Positions 58,607 to 64,000 of a stretch of DNA of 64,000 bases are shown one piece after another (position 1 is the stretch's first letter; each line of letters opens with the position of its first letter). The notes under the pieces were generated by a model, which had not been told where the DNA came from, did not search any database, and saw nothing but the letters and a program-made list of their open reading frames with translations. Source of the stretch: Micromonospora sp. NBC_01699. GTDB lineage: Bacteria; Actinomycetota; Actinomycetes; Mycobacteriales; Micromonosporaceae. The position numbers and the translations under genes are program-made. The stretch covers positions 6,138,001 through 6,202,000 of the forward strand of contig NZ_CP109199.1 in the NCBI RefSeq assembly GCF_036250065.1. The letters are read 5' to 3'.

Positions 58607-59689
58607 ATGGCAGTGCCGGTCACGTTCGGGGTCGAGGAGGAGTTTTTCCTCGTTGATCCCCACACTTTCGAGGTCGTGCCGCGGGCGGCGGAGGTCCGCG
58701 CGGCAGTGCCGCCCAGACTGCGGCAGTACATCCACTTTGAACTGTTATCTTCGCAAATCGAGATTGCCACGTCGGCATGCTCCCGCGCGGTGGAGCTGAG
58801 AGACGCATTGTCCGAACTGCGTACGGCGCTGACGGCCGCGGCAGCCTCCGTCGGTTGCCGGGTGTTGGCCGCGGGGACCGCCCCGCTTCCCTGTGCGCAG
58901 CTACCACCGCTGGCGGGCGACGGTCGCTACGCGCACATCGCCGACCGATTCGGGGCGCTGACCCAGATCCAGGGCGTCTGCGCCTGTCACGTGCACGTGG
59001 GGGTCGAAAATCCCGACCGGGCGGTGGCGGTCGGCAACCTCCTGCGCACGCAACTGCCGCTGTTGCTGGCGATCAGCGGTAACTCACCATTCGCCGATGG
59101 CCGGGACACCGGCTACGCGAGCTGGCGATCGGTCCTGGTCGACCGCTGGCCGACCGGAGGTGCCCCACCGTGGCTGGGCTCGGCTGCCGAATTCGACGCC
59201 CTGACGAGTGCGATCACCGCCACCGGGGCGATGCTCGACCCGGGAATGCTCTACTGGTACGTCCGCCCGTCGCCGAGTCATCCGACGGTGGAGACCCGAA
59301 TCAGTGACGTGTGCCTGACGGTCGACGACACGATGCTGCTGGCGCTGCTCGTACGGGCATCGGTGCTGAGCGGTATGCGGGCTCCGTTGACACACGACCA
59401 CGTACTGCGGGGGGCGATCTGGCGCGCGGCGCGCGGCGGGTTCGACGAGCCGATGTTCGACATCCGGCACGAGACCGAGGTTTCGCCCGGCGAGGCGCTG
59501 CTCGCGCTCGTCGACGCGTTGACGCCCACGCTCGACAGGCTCGGTGATCTGGCCGAGGTCCATCGGCTGGTGGCGCTGGTGCGGAAGCACGGTGCCGGTG
59601 CCAGCAGGCAGCGACGCGAGTACGCCAGTGCTGCGAGCCTGCGTGCGGTGTCCGCGTATGTCGCCGAGCAGACAACGGCTGGCATCTGA
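58607..59689 (+). CDS. Carboxylate-amine ligase, YbdK / GCS2 family
   Basis: 360 residues, ATG at 58607 with GGGGTGAG upstream. It belongs to the glutamate-cysteine-ligase 2 group: FGVEEEFFLVD at the N-terminus (metal/ATP Glu), ELLSSQIEIATSAC, GVCACHVHVGVENPDRAVAV (the HVHVG motif) and VETRISDVCLTVDDTMLLAL. It joins a carboxylate, usually gamma-glutamyl, to an amine with ATP. YbdK-type enzymes are often of unknown substrate; within this cassette it could form the amide bond of a small metabolite. It is divergent from PhyH and ends 20 nt before tRNA-Val. Confidence 0.9.
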   Translation: MAVPVTFGVEEEFFLVDPHTFEVVPRAAEVRAAVPPRLRQYIHFELLSSQIEIATSACSRAVELRDALSELRTALTAAAASVGCRVLAAGTAPLPCAQLPPLAGDGRYAHIADRFGALTQIQGVCACHVHVGVENPDRAVAVGNLLRTQLPLLLAISGNSPFADGRDTGYASWRSVLVDRWPTGGAPPWLGSAAEFDALTSAITATGAMLDPGMLYWYVRPSPSHPTVETRISDVCLTVDDTMLLALLVRASVLSGMRAPLTHDHVLRGAIWRAARGGFDEPMFDIRHETEVSPGEALLALVDALTPTLDRLGDLAEVHRLVALVRKHGAGASRQRREYASAASLRAVSAYVAEQTTAGI

Positions 59690-59709
59690 CCGTCCGGGAC
59701 GGCCGGTGT

Positions 59710-59784
59710 TGGTGGGCGCGGCAGGTTTCGAACCTGCGACCCCTCGCTTGTAAGGCGAGTGCTCTCCCACTGAGCTACGCGCCC
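59710..59784 (-). tRNA. tRNA-Val (anticodon TAC)
   Basis: The cloverleaf closes: acceptor GGGCGCG/CGCGCCC, D arm GCTC...GAGC, anticodon stem CTCGC/GCGAG with loop CTTACAA giving TAC, and T arm GCAGG-TTCGAAA-CCTGC. CCA is encoded at 59710-59712. No integrase gene and no second copy of its 3' end were found in the window. Confidence 0.96.
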
Positions 59785-59875
59785 GGAACGCACCTACCTG
59801 CGGCGTCCGGCGGCGGCAAGCTTACCCTGCCGCCTCGTTCCGGGTCATCCTGAGTCGGTGAGATCCCGGGGCAGA

Positions 59876-59922
59876 GATCTTGGAAGCTCCCCACACCCCC
59901 ACGGAGGGGAACTTCCAAGATC
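59876..59922 (-). terminator. 17-bp inverted repeat, terminator of the peroxiredoxin operon
   Basis: GATCTTGGAAGCTCCCC (59876-59892) pairs with 59906-59922 with one G-U/C-A type mismatch; 13-nt loop. It lies 16 nt past the peroxiredoxin stop. Like other repeats in the window it is bordered by GATC. Confidence 0.78.
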
Positions 59923-59937
59923 ACGCTGAGAGCCTGG

Positions 59938-60402
59938 TCAGGCGGTGGCCGAGGTTAGCGCCTTGCGCCAGCCTGCCTGGTCACGGGCTTCGCCGGGTTC
60001 GTTCATCTCGGCGAAGCGGACCACGCCCGCCCTGTCGATCACGAAGGTGCCCCGGTTGGCGTACCCCTTGACGTCGTTGAAGACGTCGTACGCTCGGGCC
60101 ACCTCGCCGTGTGGCCAGAAGTCGGCCAGGAGCGGGAACTCGTAGCCCTGCTCGATGGACCAGACCTTGTGGCTGTAGACCGAGTCGACGCTGACGGTCA
60201 ACAACTGGACGTTGTCGTTGACGTACTCGTCGAGGTTGTCGCGTGCCTCGGACAGCTCGCCCTGGCAGGTGCCGGTGAAGGCCAGCGGGTAGAAGACCAG
60301 CAGCACGGTACGCCGTCCCCGGAAGTCCGAGAGGCGTACCTCCTGGTTGTTCTGGTCCTTCAGCACGAAGTCGGGCGCCTCGACGCCTTCCTCGATCGGC
60401 AT
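59938..60402 (-). CDS. ahpE: AhpE-type one-cysteine peroxiredoxin
   Basis: 154 residues, ATG at 60402 with AGGAG upstream. It is an alkyl hydroperoxide/peroxide reductase close to M. tuberculosis AhpE: PDFVLKDQNNQEVRLSDF, LLVFYPLAFTGTCQGEL with the peroxidatic Cys in TGTC, FPLLADFWPHGEVARAYDVF, NRGTFVIDRAGVVRFAEM and a C-terminal RDQAGWRKAL. No resolving Cys is seen at the expected place. Cytoplasmic. It follows DUF3052 by 82 nt, the same gene pair as in mycobacteria. Confidence 0.95.
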   Translation of the reverse strand: MPIEEGVEAPDFVLKDQNNQEVRLSDFRGRRTVLLVFYPLAFTGTCQGELSEARDNLDEYVNDNVQLLTVSVDSVYSHKVWSIEQGYEFPLLADFWPHGEVARAYDVFNDVKGYANRGTFVIDRAGVVRFAEMNEPGEARDQAGWRKALTSATA

Positions 60403-60484
60403 GTGTCGGCTCCTGTCACGGTGGCACATGGTGTAACCGAGCGCCGGCCCGCCGACCGGCACTCCGTAACTCCGCGGGCGGGTT

Positions 60485-60922
60485 CTACTTCTTCACTTTG
60501 GCTCCCCGGCGCAGGACCAGCCGGGCCCCGCTCCAGTCCTTGCCGGCGTTGATCGTGGAGGTCTGCTGGAGGCCGGCGGTAGGTGCCGACTCACTGACCT
60601 CACTGGGCTCGACGTGGCCGTCACGTCCGGCCTTGGGCGTCAACAGCCACACCACGCCGTTGTCGGCCAGTGGGCCGAGGGCATCCACGAGAAGCTCGAA
60701 AAGGTCGCCGTCGCCGTCCCGGTACCAGACCAGTACGGCGTCCACCACCTCGTCGGTGTCCTCGTCGACCAGCTCCCCGCAGCGGTCGGTCAGGGCGTCA
60801 CGGAGTTCCTGGTCGACATCCTCGTCGTAACCCATCTCCATGACGACCATGCCCGGCTCGATGCCGAACCGGTCCGCCAGGCTCCGTACTCCGTCGGCGG
60901 CCTGACCAGCGGTCGCGCTCAC
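60485..60922 (-). CDS. DUF3052 family protein
   Basis: 145 residues. GTG at 60922 was chosen because GAGGAGG precedes it by about 9 nt and homologues begin MSATA; an ATG 18 nt upstream is the alternative. The body ADRFGIEPGMVVMEMGYDED, VDQELRDALTDRCGELVDED and TDEVVDAVLVWYRDGDGDLF is characteristic of DUF3052, an acidic actinobacterial protein of unknown function. The mid-part VDALGPLADNGVVWLLTPKAG resembles a strand-loop region. It is next to the AhpE-like gene, a conserved arrangement. Confidence 0.9.
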   Translation of the reverse strand: MSATAGQAADGVRSLADRFGIEPGMVVMEMGYDEDVDQELRDALTDRCGELVDEDTDEVVDAVLVWYRDGDGDLFELLVDALGPLADNGVVWLLTPKAGRDGHVEPSEVSESAPTAGLQQTSTINAGKDWSGARLVLRRGAKVKK

Positions 60923-61033
60923 TGTCGCGTGCCTCCTCATCTCAGCTACACCCCGGCACCAGTCGGTGCCGATAGGGCAAAGTCCACACAGTTGTGCCGC
61001 CCGGCGCAAGTGGCGCACCGAGTGGATGCGAAT

Positions 61034-63454
61034 TTACCGTGCCAGCAGCGTACGGGCACCCTGGGTAATGGCATCTTCGGACACCAGCACCTCGCGCGCA
61101 GCCGGACCTAATGGTACAAACGAGTCAATCGACGCAACGCGCCGCACAACACCCACATATCCAGCATCCACCAGGCCGGCGACCACCCCCTCGCCGACCC
61201 CGCCGGACCGGCGTGTCTCGTCCACGACCAGCACCCGACCAGTGGCGGAAGCCTCCCGGAAGATGTCCGCGACCGGCAACGGGGCCAACCAGCGCAGGTC
61301 CACCACCCGCGTCCCGATGCCCTCCTGTGCCAGCCGGGAGGCGGCACGCAGAGACATACGCACACCGTTACCGAATGTGATGATCGTGATGTCCTCGGCC
61401 GAGCCCACGCCGTAGACCCTGGCCCGACCGATCGGCACGTGCCCGCCGGCCCAACCACCCGGTCCCAGGTAGGGCGCCAGCCACTCGTCGTCGCCCTCGG
61501 CGTACAGGTCCCTGGTGTGGTAGAGGGCGATCGGCTCCAGGAACACGCACACTGTCCCGTCCACCGCCGCACTGGCCAGGCACGAGCGCAGCATCGGCGC
61601 GGCGTCGTCGGGCCGCGACGGCACCGCGAGCACAAGACCGGGAACATCCCGGAGTACGGCAACCGAGTTGTCGTTGTGGAAGTGCCCGCCGAACCCCTCC
61701 TGGTACGCCAGCCCCGCCACGCGTACCACCATCGGGTTGCGGTAGGCCCCCTTCGAGAAGAACTGCATGGTGGCGGCCTCGCCGCGCAACTGGTCCTCGG
61801 CGTTGTGCAGGTACGCCAGGTACTGGATCTCCGGCACCGGCAGCATCCCGCCCAGCCCGGCACCCAGCCCCAACCCGAGCACACTCGTCTCGTCGAGCAA
61901 CGTGTCGAAGACCCTGGAGGCGCCGAAGCGGTCCCGCAGGCCCTTCGTCACCCCGTACACCCCGCCCTTGGCCGCGACGTCCTCGCCGAAGACGGTCATC
62001 GCCGGGTAGTCGAGCATCCCGTCCGCCAACGCGGCGTTGATGGTCTGGGCCAGGGTGAGCGGTCCCGCCTGCTCCGGCAGCTTGTCACCGAAGGCGGCCG
62101 ATCGTGCCCCGGCCCCCGGCCCCGCCGCCCAGGCCCCCGCCTCCGCGACCGTACGGGACACCCTTACCGGACGCCGTGGGGCGAGCGGGGCGACGATGTC
62201 GGCGGCGGAGGACAGCTTGGCCTCGCCGAGCACCTCCTCGGCGACCTTGCGCACCTGCCAGCCGACCGCGTCGTACCGCGCGATCACCTGCTCCGGCGTG
62301 GCCAGCCCGGCCTCCACGATCAGCCTCGCGGTGCCGATCAGCGGGTCCCGCCCCAGGTCCCGCTGCACCTCACCCACCGGCCGGTACGCCACCTCGGCGT
62401 CCGCCCCGGCGTGTCCCATCAGCCGCACCGTGGACAGGTGCAGGATGGCGGGGCGCCGGTGCCGACGTACCCATGTTGCTGCCTCGCTCGCCACGTCGTA
62501 CGTCTGGGTGAGGTCGCAGCCATCGGCGGAGAAGTAGCGGATGCCGGGCTTCGCGGACAGCGCGGCGGCCACCCAGCCGTCCGGTGACCGGACGCTGATC
62601 CCGAGCCCGTTGTCCTCGCACACAAAAAGGACCGGAATGCGCAGGCCGGTGTGGTCGCACCAGCCGGCTGTGTTGAACGCGGCGGTGGCGCTGGCATGGT
62701 TCACCGAGGCGTCGCCGAACGAGCAGACCACTATCGCGTCCGCCGGCCAGTTCGCCCGCGACTCCGCGGCAACGGAACGGGCGTCGGTGAGCCGGGACGA
62801 GTTGCCGGCCCGGTGCCGGGCGGCGGGGCCGGCGGCGGTCCGGCGCTGACGTTCGATGGCGAAGCCGACACCGACCGCCCGGGGCAGGTGCGAGGCGATA
62901 GTGGAGGTGGTCGGGATGATGTCGAGCGCGGCGTTGCCGAAGACCTTGTGCCGGCCGCCGGCGATCGGCTCCTGCACCGAGGCGACGATCCCGCGCAACA
63001 CGTCCCGAGCCGCGTTCGCGATCGGGTCACCACCGCCGGCAACCCCCTCCGGCCTGCTGAGAGCGTCCTCGGGGCGCTCGTTCCCAGCGTCGCTACCCGA
63101 GGGTACGGCGACCGCCTGAGCCGTCCTCGCCGCGTAGAAGGCGCCGGAGCGATAGTGCAGCAGGGCCGGGTCGGTGGCGCGTACGGCAGCCGCCACGGCG
63201 GCGTTGCCCTCGTGCCCGGCGGAACCGATCGTGTAGAAACCCTCACCGAAGCTGCGCAGCCAGCGCGCGGCGAGGTCGAGGTGCCGACTGGTGAGCTGGG
63301 CGTCGAACAGCTCCAGGGCACGGGCGCCGGTGAGCGTGGCGCCATCGCGGACCGGCCCGTCGGCCGAGCGCACCGGGGTCGGTACGACCAGACCGCCGAC
63401 CGCCTCCCGGAACCGATCGTCGAGATCTTGAGGGGTGGTCACGTCGGACAGCAT
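61034..63454 (-). CDS. Fused alpha-beta E1 component of a 2-oxoacid dehydrogenase
   Basis: 806 residues from ATG 63454; GTG 63472 is a possible earlier start. Residues about 30-410 are the E1-alpha part: TIGSAGHEGNAAVAAAVRAT, LHYRSGAFY and the thiamine-diphosphate motif GDASVNHASATAAF ... CEDNGLGIS. A linker of about 60 residues leads to the E1-beta part (about 470-806): TLAQTINAALADGMLDYPAM, GEDVAAKGGVYGVTKGL, EGFGGHFHNDNSVAVLRDVP and VVDLRWLAPLPVADIF. It decarboxylates a 2-oxoacid (branched-chain type by this fusion) onto lipoate. No E2 or E3 gene is adjacent. Divergence from the MarR gene is absent: both are leftward. Confidence 0.9.
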   Translation of the reverse strand: MLSDVTTPQDLDDRFREAVGGLVVPTPVRSADGPVRDGATLTGARALELFDAQLTSRHLDLAARWLRSFGEGFYTIGSAGHEGNAAVAAAVRATDPALLHYRSGAFYAARTAQAVAVPSGSDAGNERPEDALSRPEGVAGGGDPIANAARDVLRGIVASVQEPIAGGRHKVFGNAALDIIPTTSTIASHLPRAVGVGFAIERQRRTAAGPAARHRAGNSSRLTDARSVAAESRANWPADAIVVCSFGDASVNHASATAAFNTAGWCDHTGLRIPVLFVCEDNGLGISVRSPDGWVAAALSAKPGIRYFSADGCDLTQTYDVASEAATWVRRHRRPAILHLSTVRLMGHAGADAEVAYRPVGEVQRDLGRDPLIGTARLIVEAGLATPEQVIARYDAVGWQVRKVAEEVLGEAKLSSAADIVAPLAPRRPVRVSRTVAEAGAWAAGPGAGARSAAFGDKLPEQAGPLTLAQTINAALADGMLDYPAMTVFGEDVAAKGGVYGVTKGLRDRFGASRVFDTLLDETSVLGLGLGAGLGGMLPVPEIQYLAYLHNAEDQLRGEAATMQFFSKGAYRNPMVVRVAGLAYQEGFGGHFHNDNSVAVLRDVPGLVLAVPSRPDDAAPMLRSCLASAAVDGTVCVFLEPIALYHTRDLYAEGDDEWLAPYLGPGGWAGGHVPIGRARVYGVGSAEDITIITFGNGVRMSLRAASRLAQEGIGTRVVDLRWLAPLPVADIFREASATGRVLVVDETRRSGGVGEGVVAGLVDAGYVGVVRRVASIDSFVPLGPAAREVLVSEDAITQGARTLLAR

Positions 63455-63518
63455 TACCGACTTCTGCCACACCTGACCACTCAGACACGATCCTGGCGCT
63501 GCCGATGTGGCCCGTCGA

Positions 63519-63983
63519 TCAGCCCAGCGGCGGCTCGGCCGGGCAGCCGCCGTCGGAAACCTTCCACATCAGGGTGCGCAGGGTGGCCAACTCGTCGACG
63601 CTGAGTCCGGCCAGCAGTCGGGAGTCCGACATGACCTGACCGACCCGCTCCCGTACCCGTCGACCCTCGTCGGTGACCACAAGGGTGCGCAGCCGGCGGT
63701 CGGCCGGGTCGACCTGGCGGCGTACCAGGCCGAGACGTTCCAGCTTGTCCACCAGCATGGTGATGTTCGACGGGTCGCAGTCGAGCCGTTCGGCCAGGTC
63801 ACGGGCGGGCAACGGCCGATCCGGATCGAGCTCGTGCAGCGCGTTCGCCACCGCCGGCGTCAGCCCCAGCTCGGCCAGATCCACATCCATGAAGTGCCGC
63901 ATCGCCCCCGCCACATGCATGATCCGACGCACCACCTCCCCCGCCACCCCACCCTCGCCCGCCACCCCACCCTCGCCGCCCAA
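63519..63983 (-). CDS. MarR-family transcriptional regulator (start uncertain, near window edge)
   Basis: 154 residues from a TTG at 63983; the frame stays open to the window end, and GTG at 63935 (after a GGGGGAGG stretch) is another start. Winged-helix features: AELGLTPAVANALHELDPDR, DLAERLDCDPSNITMLVDKL (recognition helix), ERLGLVRRQVDPADRRLRTL and VVTDEGRRVRERVG. The extreme N-terminus is a Gly/Val/Glu repeat encoded by 18-nt units, which is unusual for MarR and may be non-coding. It could regulate the E1 fusion gene 47 nt downstream. Confidence 0.8.
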   Translation of the reverse strand: MGGEGGVAGEGGVAGEVVRRIMHVAGAMRHFMDVDLAELGLTPAVANALHELDPDRPLPARDLAERLDCDPSNITMLVDKLERLGLVRRQVDPADRRLRTLVVTDEGRRVRERVGQVMSDSRLLAGLSVDELATLRTLMWKVSDGGCPAEPPLG

Positions 63984-64000
63984 CCCACCCTCGCCGCCCA
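63937..64000. repeat. 18-nt tandem repeat at the window edge
   Basis: At least three units of the type CCACCCCACCCTCGCCCG run into the right edge, in frame with and overlapping the N-terminus of the MarR gene. The full extent is outside the window. Confidence 0.7.

Noticed and set aside
53559-59689. NRPS or PKS biosynthetic cluster
   Set aside because: No carrier protein, adenylation, condensation or ketosynthase domain is encoded; any product would be made by free-standing enzymes.
59710-59784. tRNA-Val as the att site of an integrated island
   Set aside because: No integrase and no duplicated tRNA 3' end was found within the window; position next to the cassette is noted but not proof.

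Overview
This 64 kb window is chromosomal DNA of a high-GC actinomycete. The best fit is the Micromonosporaceae (Micromonospora and relatives). The grounds are about 70% GC by eye, heavy third-position G/C, many GTG starts, 4-nt GTGA stop/start overlaps, an F420-dependent PPOX enzyme and an F420-type LLM oxidoreductase, and a conserved backbone recognisable from other actinobacteria. The species cannot be named from the sequence alone.

Layout, left to right. 0-3 kb: the end of a DUF6766 gene, a three-gene envelope/stress operon (DUF3618, holin-superfamily protein, Ala/Gln-rich tail-anchored protein) and an F420 PPOX oxidoreductase. 3-5.6 kb: a complete PstI/BsuBI-type restriction-modification pair. 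5.9-6.4 kb: RNase P RNA. 6.4-16 kb: a TauE-type exporter, an HxlR regulator facing a VOC protein, an NB-ARC/TPR STAND protein, a MctP-like permease with its DUF3311 partner, a GH18 chitinase and an alpha/beta hydrolase. 15-18 kb: the conserved Nif3 / zinc-ribbon / RNase H-CobC operon. 18-21 kb: an XRE regulator with a flavoprotein, facing a degenerate prim-pol protein across a 23-bp palindrome. 21-28 kb: a five-gene operon (DUF1800, DUF1501, ferric-reductase-like, FMN-binding, ApbE) that looks like an extracytoplasmic flavin electron-transfer chain. 28-38 kb: DUF3040, SWIM and SNF2 proteins, a double GNAT, a pyruvyltransferase, a secreted glycoside hydrolase and a PadR/membrane protein pair. 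38-40.5 kb: an LLM oxidoreductase and a membrane protein.

40.5-45.3 kb holds the most striking locus: an EACC1 protein followed by one 1458-residue protein that joins an N-terminal caspase-like protease to four FtsK/EccC-type ATPase modules. No type VII secretion genes are nearby, so it reads as an NTP-dependent conflict or cell-death system. 45.6-53.3 kb: a large secreted multidomain carbohydrate-active protein, a DUF1036 protein and a secreted/membrane pair of unknown role. 53.5-59.7 kb: a lower-GC cassette (two RidA paralogues, a two-TM protein, an unknown protein, a hydroxyacid-dehydrogenase homologue, an NPPY methyltransferase, a PhyH oxygenase and a carboxylate-amine ligase) ending beside a tRNA-Val. 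59.9-64 kb: backbone again (AhpE-type peroxiredoxin, DUF3052, a fused alpha/beta E1 dehydrogenase, MarR).

How the parts connect. Three separate defence-type loci (PstI-like RM, NB-ARC/TPR, caspase-EccC/EACC1) sit within 42 kb. The RM system leaves a visible footprint: on reading the whole window I found no CTGCAG site, and Leu-Gln pairs are commonly written CTCCAG. Several long perfect or near-perfect inverted repeats lie between genes; one of them supplies the stop codon of the MctP-like permease.
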